A DNA stretch of 64,000 bases from Spirosomataceae bacterium TFI 002 (GCA_900230115.1 LT907983.1:4262774-4326773), one strand, 5' to 3'; counted from the stretch's first letter, positions 1 to 8,812 are shown. Notes: a model not told the origin generated them from the sequence alone. Program-made: numbers and translations.

Positions 1-435
1 AAAAAGCAGCTTTTGGAACAATCGTTTTGGCTTAAAAAACAATCTTCTGAAACTGTAATTCCCTTGCGTATACAAGCATACGAAAGAATGACATTGTTTT
101 TAGAGCGTATATCGCCCAATAATTTACTTTTAAGACTTTATGAAAATGCCCAACATGTAGGTGATTTTCAGCAACTGATTCTAAAGGAAATAAGAGAGGA
201 GTATTATCACAATCTTGCTCAGCAAATATACCTTTCTCCAGGACTTTGGGATGAAGTTAATAAGGCGATGAACGAAGTTATGGTTCTTGTGAATACTTCT
301 GCTGCCGAATTACAAAATGATGATCCTGCTTTGAATCTTTCAAAAAAGATATTCGAAAAGGTGATCAATGAAGAGAAGAACCCAACCCAAGAGGCACTTT
401 TACTGCTTAAGAAAGAAGTACAAATGTTGTTTTAA
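1..435 (+). CDS. C-terminal part of a conserved Bacteroidota protein (DUF7935-like)
   Basis: The reading frame is open from the first base (KKQL precedes LEQSFW), so this is the 3' part of a gene that begins left of the window. About 144 residues remain. The run RIQAYERMTLFLERISPNN resembles, from memory, a Bacteroidota-specific family catalogued as DUF7935, whose members have an N-terminal membrane segment and a helical cytoplasmic region. Only the helical part is present here. No catalytic motif is visible and no function can be given. A hairpin terminator follows directly. The family name is recognition without a search. Confidence 0.6.
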   Translation, partial: KKQLLEQSFWLKKQSSETVIPLRIQAYERMTLFLERISPNNLLLRLYENAQHVGDFQQLILKEIREEYYHNLAQQIYLSPGLWDEVNKAMNEVMVLVNTSAAELQNDDPALNLSKKIFEKVINEEKNPTQEALLLLKKEVQMLF

Positions 436-450
436 AATAGTTGAGCATAA

Positions 451-482
451 AAAAAGAGAAACCCATATGAGCTTCTCTTTTT
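451..482. terminator. Bidirectional intrinsic terminator
   Basis: A 10-bp perfect stem, AAAAAGAGAA with TTCTCTTTTT, surrounds a 12-nt loop. It lies between two convergent genes: the truncated gene ending at 435 and the RRM gene ending at 507. It has A/T runs on both sides and could serve both. Confidence 0.75.
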
Positions 483-506
483 AGTAAAGATATTTTATCT
501 AGTAGA

Positions 507-794
507 TTAATATCTATCTCTGCTGTAGCCACCGCCACCGCCGCCTCTTTCGCCGCGAGGTTCTGCTACTTTTACAACGATAGTTCTACCGTCCATTTCA
601 GTTTCGTTCAATGCGTTGATCGCTTCTTGACCTTCACTGTCGTTTGGCATTTCAACAAAGCCATACCCTTTTGAGCGACCTGTGAATTTGTCGAAAATAA
701 TTTTGGTTGAATCAACAGTACCAAATTGTTCGAAGGCACCTCTTACAGTTTCTTCTTCTGTGTCGTAGTTTAATTTTGCTACAAAAATGTTCAT
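507..794 (-). CDS. Glycine-tailed RNA-binding protein with a single RRM
   Basis: A 95-residue protein with one RNA recognition motif: RNP2 is IFVAKL near residues 3-8 and RNP1 is KGYGFVEM near 43-50. A short GERGGGGGGYSRDRY tail follows. This layout is typical of bacterial glycine-rich RRM proteins (cyanobacterial Rbp and Bacteroidota homologues), which bind RNA and are often cold-induced. The start is the ATG at 794, because family members begin MNIFVxxL; the frame stays open to 845 but that extension has no homology. A possible promoter at 900-932 would give a leader of about 100 nt. Target RNAs are unknown. Confidence 0.93.
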   Translation of the reverse strand: MNIFVAKLNYDTEEETVRGAFEQFGTVDSTKIIFDKFTGRSKGYGFVEMPNDSEGQEAINALNETEMDGRTIVVKVAEPRGERGGGGGGYSRDRY

Positions 795-899
795 TTGAAA
801 ATAATTAAAATGTAAAATCTGAGGAAAATCTGTTAGCAAAATCAATAGTCAGAAAAAGAATAAAGAACAATGCGAATTCGAATTTTAACTCAATAGACA

Positions 900-932
900 C
901 AAATGTATGAATTCTTGTGAAACAAAAGCAAA
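900..932 (-). promoter_or_regulatory. Bacteroidota-type promoter for the RRM gene
   Basis: Read on the minus strand, TACATTTG (900-907) matches the Bacteroidota -7 consensus TAnnTTTG exactly, and a TTTG lies 21 bp upstream (929-932) as a -33 element. The spacing equals that of the tRNA-Ser promoter in this window. It implies a 5' leader of about 100 nt before the ATG at 794, which could carry post-transcriptional control. Confidence 0.5.
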
Positions 933-1019
933 AAAACAGAGAATAAACTTGTTCTTTTCGAGGTAATTATAGGATTATTGTATGAAATCTTAGTTTGCCA
1001 TTAAGTTTCTGACCTCCGT

Positions 1020-3332
1020 TTAGAATTTATATCTGATGCCGACTGCAATATTTCTCCCAATCTCGTCGGCAAAATAACGCTGCCTATTTAAATAACTTCT
1101 GTAAGTTTTGTTCAACAGGTTATCAACTGCAACGAAAGTCTTTACACTTTTCTGTTTTCTTGTTCCAATGCTTGTACTTGCCTTGAAGCCCAATAAGCCA
1201 TAACCCGGAGGAGGTGGAAGTAAATCTTGAATCAGCGAAAATCGGGTCTGAGAGGCAACGTATTGGTAAGATAGCTCAATGTCGCTACCTTCTAAAAATG
1301 CGAAGTCTCTCAAAGTTTTCTTGATTTTGAAACCTAAATTTGCCGGTGGAATAAAGATTAGTGGTCCCCTTTCTTCTCCAATGTCAGTGCCTTGGACATA
1401 GGCAAAGTTGAGGATAAGTTTTAAGCTAGGAGAGGGTGAGTAACTTGTAAGCAGATCTAAGCCATTAAATAATGCTTGTGTTTGAGAATAAGTAAAAACA
1501 GGAAATGCTCCTCTAATGGTTAATCTAGGTTCTAATTCAGGTTTGAGGAATATATATCCATCAATAGACTGAAGGTATATCGAGCTCTGGATAAAGAATT
1601 TTTGATTTGCAGAATAGTTCCAAGAGAGGACTCCCTTGATAGATCGTTCTTTTTTCAAATCAGGGTTTCCTTCTTCTATGCTTCCAATACCTTGATGTAA
1701 GCCATTGCTGTACAGTTCATTAATTTCGGGAGTTCTTTCGCTCATTCCTACGTTTAGGCTAAGGTCATTATTAACTCCAAAGTTATATTTTGCACCTAAA
1801 GACGCATTACTATTTACAAAAGTTGGGCTATATCGGATAATGCTTCTTTCTACATTTCTAGATATGTAAGCGACATTGTAGTATCTAAAATCGGATCTTA
1901 CTCCCATTTCTAAATCAAGCTTTCCAATATCTTTTTGAAAAATAGAGTATAAGCCAGTTTGGTGTGAAAGGTAGTCAGGGATTAAAGGTAGAATACCAGT
2001 TTCTGGTTGATTGGTATTGTCAGTATATAAATATGAAAAGCCAAGTTTTATAATGTTATGAGACCCAAATAGCCGTGTGTATTTCGAATCAAGCTGGTGT
2101 CTGCTTTGTTCTAATGATAAGCTAGGTATGTCGCTTCTTCCTGCACGACGTACATCAAACTCTTTTCTTTGGTTGTATTGAAATCCATAATTGATTTTTA
2201 AAGTTTGATTGTTTGGGATTTTAACATCAAACTCTGCTGTTGCAAGATGATGGGCGACTTTTTGTGAAGGAGCGTCTATCTCAAATGATCTATTTTCTTC
2301 TGTGTAGAATGGCACTTCTCTTGTATATGCAATCTCTAAATCACTAAGGTTTCCTATACTCGTTCCCTTCAAAATCCCTAATTCCGAACGAAAAAAGCTA
2401 TAGACAATTCTGCTCGATACATTTGGTAGAATCTCTTTTTCTAATTGCAGAAAAGCTGAAGTTTCATTTTTGGCGGTATTCGTAAGAAAATAATTGGGTG
2501 TTTTGGAATCACCAGCAATTTTTCCCGAAACACCTATTCGCCAAGATAGTTTTTCGTTACCTTTTTCAAGTCGCGTTGATACTTGTTGGGAGAGGTTTTG
2601 AGAATTGAAAAGGTAGGCCATATCACCGTGAAGATGTGGATCATTTGCAATTTCTTCGCTTTCTACCAGTAAGACACCTCCAAGAGAACTACCGCTATAG
2701 GCCAAAGAGTTTGCCCCTTTTATGATCGCTAAATGATCTGCCATTGTAGGGTCTATCTCGGGTGCGTGATCGTTTCCCCATTGCTGTCCAGCTTGCTGAA
2801 CACCATTATTTAATATGGCAATTCTGTTGCCATACATACCTTGAATGATTGTTTTTTCGACATTTGCACCTGTTTTCAAGATGCTAACTCCAGGTATTTT
2901 GGAGCTAAGTGCAGCAAGGCCAGTTTCTCCTTGTTGGAAAATAACATCTCTGTCTATTACACTGCTTTTTTGCAATGTTTCCCTTGTTCGTTCGCCATGA
3001 ACCACCATCTCATTGAGTAGTTCTTCATGATGGTGAAGGTCAAAAGTATAGAGACTGTCTTGCCTCACTTGGATAAAGCTATTCAAAGGCTCACAGCCAA
3101 GATGAGAGATTTTTAAGTGTACATTTTCAATACATACGTTTTGAAAAACGAAAAAACCATTCTCATCTGCTGAGGTACCTATTTTAAGCTCTTGGAGATA
3201 AATATTGGCATAGGGCAAGCCTTCTTGGGTGCTTGCATCCAAAATATTTCCGCGTAATACTTTGTCACAATTTTGTCCGAATGCAGTAAAACTGAAAAGG
3301 ATAAAAAAGTAGAACTTATTGAATCGTAACAT
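1020..3332 (-). CDS. TonB-dependent outer-membrane receptor with CarboxypepD_reg-like domain
   Basis: About 770 residues: signal peptide (MLRFNKFYFFILFSFTAFGQ), a carboxypeptidase-regulatory-like beta-sandwich at roughly 22-100 (LRGNILDASTQEGLPYANIYLQ), a plug domain at roughly 115-215 (GNDHAPEIDPTMADHLAIIKG), then a 22-strand barrel ending in the aromatic C-terminus RYKF. It imports a ligand across the outer membrane using TonB energy. The start at 3332 is preferred over an in-frame ATG at 3368, because the signal peptide begins there and family starts look like this. The 17-bp overlap with the upstream lipoprotein gene suggests coupled translation. The palindrome upstream of the pair makes a metal or metal-chelate ligand plausible, but the ligand is inferred and not shown. 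Confidence 0.9.
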   Translation of the reverse strand: MLRFNKFYFFILFSFTAFGQNCDKVLRGNILDASTQEGLPYANIYLQELKIGTSADENGFFVFQNVCIENVHLKISHLGCEPLNSFIQVRQDSLYTFDLHHHEELLNEMVVHGERTRETLQKSSVIDRDVIFQQGETGLAALSSKIPGVSILKTGANVEKTIIQGMYGNRIAILNNGVQQAGQQWGNDHAPEIDPTMADHLAIIKGANSLAYSGSSLGGVLLVESEEIANDPHLHGDMAYLFNSQNLSQQVSTRLEKGNEKLSWRIGVSGKIAGDSKTPNYFLTNTAKNETSAFLQLEKEILPNVSSRIVYSFFRSELGILKGTSIGNLSDLEIAYTREVPFYTEENRSFEIDAPSQKVAHHLATAEFDVKIPNNQTLKINYGFQYNQRKEFDVRRAGRSDIPSLSLEQSRHQLDSKYTRLFGSHNIIKLGFSYLYTDNTNQPETGILPLIPDYLSHQTGLYSIFQKDIGKLDLEMGVRSDFRYYNVAYISRNVERSIIRYSPTFVNSNASLGAKYNFGVNNDLSLNVGMSERTPEINELYSNGLHQGIGSIEEGNPDLKKERSIKGVLSWNYSANQKFFIQSSIYLQSIDGYIFLKPELEPRLTIRGAFPVFTYSQTQALFNGLDLLTSYSPSPSLKLILNFAYVQGTDIGEERGPLIFIPPANLGFKIKKTLRDFAFLEGSDIELSYQYVASQTRFSLIQDLLPPPPGYGLLGFKASTSIGTRKQKSVKTFVAVDNLLNKTYRSYLNRQRYFADEIGRNIAVGIRYKF

Positions 3333-3873
3333 TAAAAGAAACTTCGATATCTGTTTCGCCACCGGCATTTGTCATGTCACCTTGCTCCACATTTGCAGCG
3401 GATTTGTTAGGCTTATGCTTAAGAATTACTTTTAAAGAACCTGTTGACTTTGTGTTTGCAGCTAAAACTGTTTTTAAACCAAGTGGTTTTCCTTCATTGT
3501 CCATATCAGTGTAGCTTACTGTTAAGTTTAATGTTGATGAGGTTTGATAAAAAACTTGATGTTCATCAGCCTCGCTCATTACTTCTGCTGATATGTCTTC
3601 TACAGGGCTATTGGATTCATCTAAAAGCTGAAGAACTCCATTATACTTTGTGCCAGCTTTAAAAGTTCCGCCGCTTACTTGTGGTGCCTGTCCACCGTCA
3701 CCATCAAGGTCTTCAAAGGTCATGACTATACTTTCTCCACCAGATTGTGGTGTGAGGGTATAGATCACAGTGGTGATCAATTCTTCTTCATTTGGTACTA
3801 AGGGTGCTTCTTTTTCGCACGACAAAAGTGCAATTGAGATAACTAGAAAGCTGTAAATAAATGCGTTTTTCAT
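3316..3873 (-). CDS. Receptor-associated lipoprotein
   Basis: A 185-residue exported lipoprotein. The signal peptide ends in a lipobox (IALLSC, Cys about 19), followed by an acidic linker and beta-rich repeats such as TFEDLDGDGG. Homologues, as I remember them, sit beside TonB-dependent receptors in Bacteroidota and are often labelled 'type 1 periplasmic binding fold superfamily protein'. It is the first gene of a two-gene operon; its last 17 bp overlap the receptor start. It may be a surface lipoprotein that helps capture the receptor's ligand. The late part EADEHQVFYQTSS contains the only histidine cluster, and it is not clearly a metal site. Confidence 0.75.
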   Translation of the reverse strand: MKNAFIYSFLVISIALLSCEKEAPLVPNEEELITTVIYTLTPQSGGESIVMTFEDLDGDGGQAPQVSGGTFKAGTKYNGVLQLLDESNSPVEDISAEVMSEADEHQVFYQTSSTLNLTVSYTDMDNEGKPLGLKTVLAANTKSTGSLKVILKHKPNKSAANVEQGDMTNAGGETDIEVSFNVTIQ

Positions 3874-3892
3874 TTCAAATGATTTTTATAAA

Positions 3893-3907
3893 TGCAACAA
3901 TGTTGCA
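3893..3907 (-). promoter_or_regulatory. Palindromic operator upstream of the lipoprotein/receptor operon
   Basis: TGCAACA-A-TGTTGCA is a perfect 7-1-7 inverted repeat lying 20-34 bp upstream of the lipoprotein ATG (3873). Its position, size and 7-1-7 form are typical of Fur/Zur-family operators. With a TonB receptor downstream, metal-responsive control is the best guess. A looser related sequence, TGTTGTTCTATTGCA, lies at about 3923-3937. No regulator gene is in the window. Confidence 0.6.
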
Positions 3908-4112
3908 AATATAACAAAACGAATGTTGTTCTATTGCAAATTTGAAGAGAAATATAAATTATAGAATAGATGAATAGTATAGAAAATATAATATAAGTTA
4001 AATATATCGAAATTATTAAAAAGATAGTAAAAACTATAAAAATCATAAAGTCTGAAAATATAGAAATAAATGGAAAAATAGAATATATTGTAAATTCAGA
4101 AAATAATGAAAA

Positions 4113-4736
4113 TTACTTTTCTTGAAGAACTTCACCGAGTTCTGCGAGCATCATTGCGGTAGCACCCCATATCCATTGAGAGTTCACCTCAAACCCTTTG
4201 GTATTTAAGCTGTGCCTACCCACGTTTACAGTCTTGAACTGCATTTGCTCCATGTTTGCAATAAGATTGTATTGTATCTCATGGATTTCGGCAACTTCTT
4301 TTTCATCAGGGAAAAATGTTGGACGATAGGGTAGGTAACTAACTATTGGGCGAACCCAGTATTTAGAAGGTTCAATATAGATATCACTCAACTGCCCAAT
4401 AACTTTAACATCTAATGATTTTATACCTATTTCTTCTTCAGCTTCTCTAAGTGCTGTTCTTTCATAAGATTCGTCAAATGGCTCCATTCCACCACCTGGA
4501 AATGCCATTTGGCCGCCATGGGCACCGTCATATTTTGGTCTTAAGATTAGGGGCAAATAAACACCGTTTTTTTTGGGGTAGAAATTGATTAAAACAGCAC
4601 TTTTTCTAATTCCCTTTTCATCTGCCGCAGGTATAATTTGTCTCTTGAAACCTTCTGTAACAAGGAATTTGTCATGCCCTGGTAGGGGTTGAGTTAATTT
4701 TTTTTGTAGTTGGTCTATGAAATTTTCAAAGTCCAT
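4113..4736 (-). CDS. Nudix hydrolase, CoA pyrophosphatase type
   Basis: A 207-residue Nudix protein. The Nudix box G-x5-E-x7-REUxEExGU is complete at residues 83-105 (G83, E89, R97 E98, E101 E102, G104). The preceding GGQMAFPGG matches the extra motif of the NudL/CoAse subgroup, which splits coenzyme A to phosphopantetheine and 3',5'-ADP using Mg2+ or Mn2+. Likely cytosolic housekeeping of CoA pools. It stands alone, in the same direction as the flavoprotein gene upstream. Substrate is by subgroup motif only. Confidence 0.87.
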   Translation of the reverse strand: MDFENFIDQLQKKLTQPLPGHDKFLVTEGFKRQIIPAADEKGIRKSAVLINFYPKKNGVYLPLILRPKYDGAHGGQMAFPGGGMEPFDESYERTALREAEEEIGIKSLDVKVIGQLSDIYIEPSKYWVRPIVSYLPYRPTFFPDEKEVAEIHEIQYNLIANMEQMQFKTVNVGRHSLNTKGFEVNSQWIWGATAMMLAELGEVLQEK

Positions 4737-4816
4737 TTCTTGATTTATAGTGGTGTAAGGAAGTGGGTTAGTTAAGGATAAAAACGCTAATTAATAGAAT
4801 TTAGTTTAGATAATTT

Positions 4817-6397
4817 TCATAAACCGTACTTTCTTACCATTGCTTCGGCACATTTTTCACCATCAATTGCAGCGGATACAATTCCTCCAGCATATCCAGC
4901 ACCTTCGCCACATGGGAAAAGTCGTCGGGTGCTTACGTGCTCAAGAGTTTCTTTATCTCTTGGAATACGAACAGGGGAAGAGGTGCGACTTTCTATACCT
5001 ATTAGCTGACCACTGGAATTGCTGTAGCCACGCATTTTTTTACCAAACTCTTTTAATCCGTCATTCAATGGGAATGCGATATTTGCAGGTAAAAGAGATT
5101 TCATATCGCTAGATACCAAGCCAGGTTGATATGAAGTGTCGTTCAAGTTTGTTGATACTCTACCTTGAATAAAGTCGGGGATTAATTGAGCTGGAGCCAA
5201 TTGAGAATGTTTACCGAACTTGGAATAAGCTTTTGTTTGCTCATATGCTTTCTGCTCTACTTGCTTTTGGAACTGGAGAGCTGCTAATGGGCCAAAATCT
5301 TTAAATTCTTGCCAATCTGGTTCATTGATTGCAACGACTACGCCTGAGTTGGCAAACTTGCTATCTCTTCGTGAAGGTGACATGCCATTTACTACAATTT
5401 CACCTTCAGCTGTGGCCGATGGGACAATAAACCCTCCCGGGCACATACAAAAACTAAATACTCCTCGTTGAATTCCTTTGTATTTCGTTTGAGCTACCAA
5501 GCTGTAGGAAGCCGCAGGTAAAAGTCCTCTATCCTTTCTTTTATATTGACATTGATCTACAAACGATTGCTGATGTTCAATACGCACTCCCATTGCAAAA
5601 GGTTTGGCTTCAATAAATACTTTTTTGTTTTCGAGCAATTCGAAAATATCCCTAGCTGAATGGCCGGTGGCAAGTATTACCCCAATTCCTTCATAGTTTT
5701 TACCATTTTGATCGATAACTCCTTTGATCTCATTTTGTACTAAAATGAGGTCAGTTACTTTGGTGTTAAAGTGAACTTCACCGCCTGCTTCTATGATACT
5801 TTCTCGTAAATTGGAGACAACAGCAGGAAGTTTATTCGTGCCAATATGGGGATGGTTGTCGACCAGAATGTCGCTAGTAGCTCCGTGTGAGACGAAAATT
5901 TCTAGTATTCGTAATATGTCGCCTCTCTTTTTGGATCTAGTGTAAAGCTTTCCATCAGAGTATGTTCCAGCCCCTCCTTCTCCATAACAATAATTAGACT
6001 CACCATTTACAACATGAATCTTATTGATAGCAGCTAGGTCACGCCTTCTTGTGCGAACGTCCTTTCCGCGTTCGATAACAATAGGTTTTATACCTAATTC
6101 TATCAAGCGAAGTGCAGCAAAAAGCCCTGCTGGGCCACTTCCCACTACAATCGCTGCTTTGGATTGACTTACATTCTGGTACGATTTCTTGAAACCAAGC
6201 TCCAAGGGTATTTCCGTATTGGTGTCAACTAGGATTTGTTGGTTTACTTTTATTTGTCCGCCTCTAGCATCAATGGATTGTTTCGTTTTTCGAAAAAACA
6301 GCTGATCGGCATTAAATTTATTTTTTAGATAGGCTTCTAGCTGCTCATTATCTAAAGCGATCTCTGGAGCAAGGCTTATTTGTATGTCTTTTTTCAT
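4817..6397 (-). CDS. FAD-dependent dehydrogenase-like protein (COG2509 type)
   Basis: About 526 residues. An N-terminal alpha/beta domain (1-78) precedes a Rossmann dinucleotide fold: GSGPAG at 86-91 with the acidic end of beta-2 at E109 (VIERGKD). Conserved stretches GEGGAGTYSDGKLYTR, ATGHSARD and CPGGFIVPSATAEGEIVVNGMS mark the COG2509 flavoprotein family, whose exact reaction is unknown. The MKKDIQ start at 6397 fits family proteins; an upstream in-frame ATG (6472) would add 25 hydrophobic residues and run into the divergent nuoI, so it is rejected. It is divergent from nuoIJK by about 95 bp. Confidence 0.85.
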   Translation of the reverse strand: MKKDIQISLAPEIALDNEQLEAYLKNKFNADQLFFRKTKQSIDARGGQIKVNQQILVDTNTEIPLELGFKKSYQNVSQSKAAIVVGSGPAGLFAALRLIELGIKPIVIERGKDVRTRRRDLAAINKIHVVNGESNYCYGEGGAGTYSDGKLYTRSKKRGDILRILEIFVSHGATSDILVDNHPHIGTNKLPAVVSNLRESIIEAGGEVHFNTKVTDLILVQNEIKGVIDQNGKNYEGIGVILATGHSARDIFELLENKKVFIEAKPFAMGVRIEHQQSFVDQCQYKRKDRGLLPAASYSLVAQTKYKGIQRGVFSFCMCPGGFIVPSATAEGEIVVNGMSPSRRDSKFANSGVVVAINEPDWQEFKDFGPLAALQFQKQVEQKAYEQTKAYSKFGKHSQLAPAQLIPDFIQGRVSTNLNDTSYQPGLVSSDMKSLLPANIAFPLNDGLKEFGKKMRGYSNSSGQLIGIESRTSSPVRIPRDKETLEHVSTRRLFPCGEGAGYAGGIVSAAIDGEKCAEAMVRKYGL

Positions 6398-6492
6398 CAA
6401 TGAAAGGTTTTTATCCTTTAATAGTTGAGATATTTTGAAAAGCAAAAATACAACAAATAGTGCTGCAATCAATTTTCAATTATATTTGCCCT

Positions 6493-7698
6493 ATGTCGTA
6501 TTTCGGAAATATTAAAAGAGGCATTAGTTCTACAGCCAAAGGTTTGAGTTTAACACTCAAGCATCTTTTTAATGCACGTATATCCAAGAGCGTGATGACG
6601 ATTCACGACGAAAACTTCTTTCAGGTGCCTAATGGGGTGGTAACTCTTCAATATCCTCACCAAACAATTGCAGTACCAGATCACGGAAGGTATCAGCTCG
6701 ATTGTGAAATAGATGATTGCATCGTTTGTGATAAATGTGCAAAAGTATGTCCAGTTGACTGTATTGATATAGAAGCCATTAAATCTCCTGAGTTGATCAG
6801 AATAACTTCCGATGGTTCTCCAGTAAGATTACATGCTGCCAAGTTTGATATAGACATGGCAAAGTGTTGTTTTTGTGGATTGTGTACAACTGTGTGCCCT
6901 ACGGAGTGCTTGACGATGAACAGTGAGTATGACTACAGCACCATTGATATTACAAATCTCAATTTTGCTTTTAGTAATTTAACAGAAGAGGCTGCTCAAG
7001 AAAAAAGAGATTATTACGATCAATTTGTTGCAGAAAAGGAAGCTTTAAAACAAGAAGCATTATTGAATAAAAAGGTAGAAAGCGAGGCTCCGAAAGCAAG
7101 ACCAGTATTTATGCCATCGAATAGGCCTAAATCAGTAGGAGATACTGATGCGAAGCCAGCATTTGTTCCACAAAAGCCTAAAACTGACGATGCTGCAAAA
7201 CCAGCATTTAAGCCAAGTCAAAAACCAGGCGGATTTTCTCCAACTCAAAAGCCTAAGACGGAATCTACTTCGAAACCTGCATTTGTCCCACAACAAAAGC
7301 CTAAAACTGACGATGCTTCAAAACCAGCATTTAAGCCAAGTCAAAAAACTGCTAGTTTTAAACCAACTCAGAAGCCGATTACTGATGGTGCTCCAAAACC
7401 TGCATTTAGGCCAACCATAAAACCTAAAGTGGAGGCGGAACTAAAACCTGACACGGAGTCAAGCGTTAAGCCAAAAGCTTTTACTCCCACTCAAAAGCCG
7501 AAAACAGAAGAGGGTGCGAAGCCAGCATTTAAGCCAACGATTAAGCCCAAAGCTTTCACACCTACTCAGAAACCCAAAACTGAAGGAGTTGAGCCTGATT
7601 TAACAGTGGAAAAAAAGCCAGCTTTTAAGCCTACTTTGAAACCCAAAAATGAAAAATCAAAACCAGTATTTAAACCAACTTTGAAGCCCAAGAAATAA
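6493..7698 (+). CDS. nuoI: NADH-quinone oxidoreductase subunit I with a repetitive C-terminal extension
   Basis: A 401-residue protein. Residues 1-190 are a standard NuoI: two 4Fe-4S motifs, CIVCDKCAKVCP (Cys 76, 79, 82, 86) and CCFCGLCTTVCP (Cys 125, 128, 131, 135), carry electrons to quinone in complex I. Residues from about 196 to the end are an unusual low-complexity tail of PAFKPT/PAFVPQ-KPKT units, strongly basic and proline-rich; NuoI normally ends near 180-230 residues. The start at 6493 is preferred over 6460, which would add an unrelated stretch. Its stop overlaps the nuoJ start by 1 nt. The tail's role is unknown. Confidence 0.93.
   Translation: MSYFGNIKRGISSTAKGLSLTLKHLFNARISKSVMTIHDENFFQVPNGVVTLQYPHQTIAVPDHGRYQLDCEIDDCIVCDKCAKVCPVDCIDIEAIKSPELIRITSDGSPVRLHAAKFDIDMAKCCFCGLCTTVCPTECLTMNSEYDYSTIDITNLNFAFSNLTEEAAQEKRDYYDQFVAEKEALKQEALLNKKVESEAPKARPVFMPSNRPKSVGDTDAKPAFVPQKPKTDDAAKPAFKPSQKPGGFSPTQKPKTESTSKPAFVPQQKPKTDDASKPAFKPSQKTASFKPTQKPITDGAPKPAFRPTIKPKVEAELKPDTESSVKPKAFTPTQKPKTEEGAKPAFKPTIKPKAFTPTQKPKTEGVEPDLTVEKKPAFKPTLKPKNEKSKPVFKPTLKPKK
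7078..7695 (+). repeat. Tandem degenerate PAFKPT / QKPKT coding repeats in nuoI
   Basis: About ten degenerate units of the form KPAFKPTxKPKT occur within the nuoI reading frame. They are visible at DNA level as recurring aagccagcattt and caaaagcctaaaac blocks, with near-identical stretches at about 7153-7215 and 7273-7345. The pattern implies internal duplication, so copy number may vary between strains. Confidence 0.85.
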
Positions 7699-8204
7699 TG
7701 GATCAAATATTAGCAAAGGTTTTCTTCGGCATATTTAGCACAGCAATTATTGGAGGCGGAATTTATATCTTTTTCGTTAAAAATATTCTTTATGCCTTGT
7801 ATGCTGTGATGGCAGTACTTCTAAGTGTTGCGGGCATATTTATACTCGCTGCTGCAGATTTTGTGGGCGTTTCTCAATTGATGATTTATGTTGGAGGAAT
7901 TTTAGTACTACTTCTTTTTGGGATCATGCTTGGAGCTGTTCACAAGAAAAGCGAAGCCTTGATGGTCAAAAATGTAAATAACCTTTGGTCAATTCTTCTT
8001 TCTATTTTACTGTTCTCTGTACTTGTTGTTTTGATCAATAAACTAACTTTTATTGAAGACTTTGTTCCGCTTCTTGATCGTAACACGGTAAGCGAAATAG
8101 GTTTTAGTTTCATGACACAGCACCTACTTATTTTGGAAGGTTTGGGGATTTTACTTCTCCTCGCACTTATAGGTTCCACTTTTTTAGCCTCAAAAAATGA
8201 TTGA
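7698..8204 (+). CDS. nuoJ: NADH-quinone oxidoreductase subunit J
   Basis: A 168-residue integral membrane protein with five predicted TM helices. The conserved ADFVGVSQLMIYVGGILVLL segment (TM3, with the pi-bulge region) is diagnostic of NuoJ/ND6. It is part of the membrane arm of complex I. It overlaps nuoI by 1 nt and nuoK by 8 nt, so the three are translationally coupled. Confidence 0.95.
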   Translation: MDQILAKVFFGIFSTAIIGGGIYIFFVKNILYALYAVMAVLLSVAGIFILAAADFVGVSQLMIYVGGILVLLLFGIMLGAVHKKSEALMVKNVNNLWSILLSILLFSVLVVLINKLTFIEDFVPLLDRNTVSEIGFSFMTQHLLILEGLGILLLLALIGSTFLASKND

Positions 8205-8499
8205 AATTCATTACTATTTATACTTGTCAGCAGCTCTATTTGCCATAGGTTTTGCTATTGCGGTTACTAAAAAGAACCTCATTTTTGTCCTTGTTGGGAT
8301 TGAACTTATGCTCAATGCAGCAAATATAAATTTCGTTGCTTTTTCTCAAGGAAGAGCTGGAATGGATGGACACATATTTAGTCTCGTGGTAATGATCATA
8401 GCTGCTGCTGAAATAGCTGTAGCTTTAGCTATTATTATGAAATTAAGGGCATTCTACCAAACTGTGAATCCCGATCAAATTGAAGAATTGAAATATTAA
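8197..8499 (+). CDS. nuoK: NADH-quinone oxidoreductase subunit K
   Basis: A 100-residue membrane protein with three TM helices and the NuoK/ND4L signature GIELMLNAANINFVAFS. It contains the two conserved membrane glutamates (in GIELML and in AAAEIAVALAI) used in proton pumping. nuoL, M and N do not follow; the next gene is unrelated, so the rest of complex I must be encoded elsewhere. Confidence 0.95.
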   Translation: MIEIHYYLYLSAALFAIGFAIAVTKKNLIFVLVGIELMLNAANINFVAFSQGRAGMDGHIFSLVVMIIAAAEIAVALAIIMKLRAFYQTVNPDQIEELKY

Positions 8500-8511
8500 T
8501 AACTACCTTTT

Positions 8512-8748
8512 TTGGATAAAGAGATTTTAATAGACTTAGTAACTAAGCGAATGCCATTTGGTAAATATAAAGGTGTGCTTTTTGCAAACCTTCCTGTAAG
8601 TTACCTCGAATGGTTTTTGAGAAAAGGTGGTTTTCCCCCAGGTAAATTGGGTGTTCAACTTTCCACGGTATATGAAATCAAACTCAATGGTTTGGAAGAT
8701 ATCTTAATTGAGTTGAAGAAAAGGTACGGAAATCCATATAGGACTTAG
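8512..8748 (+). CDS. DUF3820 family protein
   Basis: A 78-residue cytosolic protein. The core MPFGKYKGVLFANLPVSYLEWF and the later GVQLSTVYEIKLNGLE fit the DUF3820 family (sometimes labelled quorum-sensing-regulated virulence factor), with no established biochemical role. No ATG is available; TTG at 8512 is the likely start, giving the usual family N-terminus MDKEILIDLV. It lies 12 bp after nuoK, so it may be co-transcribed. Confidence 0.8.
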   Translation: MDKEILIDLVTKRMPFGKYKGVLFANLPVSYLEWFLRKGGFPPGKLGVQLSTVYEIKLNGLEDILIELKKRYGNPYRT

Positions 8749-8812
8749 AGTTACCTTGAAGAGTTGAAGAAATTCACTAAATTCAGGCAAATTCAACCAT
8801 AATCAATATATA

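Noticed and set aside
6398-6472. Longer start of the flavoprotein with a TM-like leader
   Set aside because: It would cross into the divergent nuoI region, and the family begins near MKKDIQ; the hydrophobic stretch is probably upstream non-coding DNA.
7148-7420. Second plus-strand frame inside the nuoI repeat tail
   Set aside because: It is a frame-shifted copy of the repeat DNA. The NuoI frame continues from clear 4Fe-4S motifs and stops at the nuoJ overlap.
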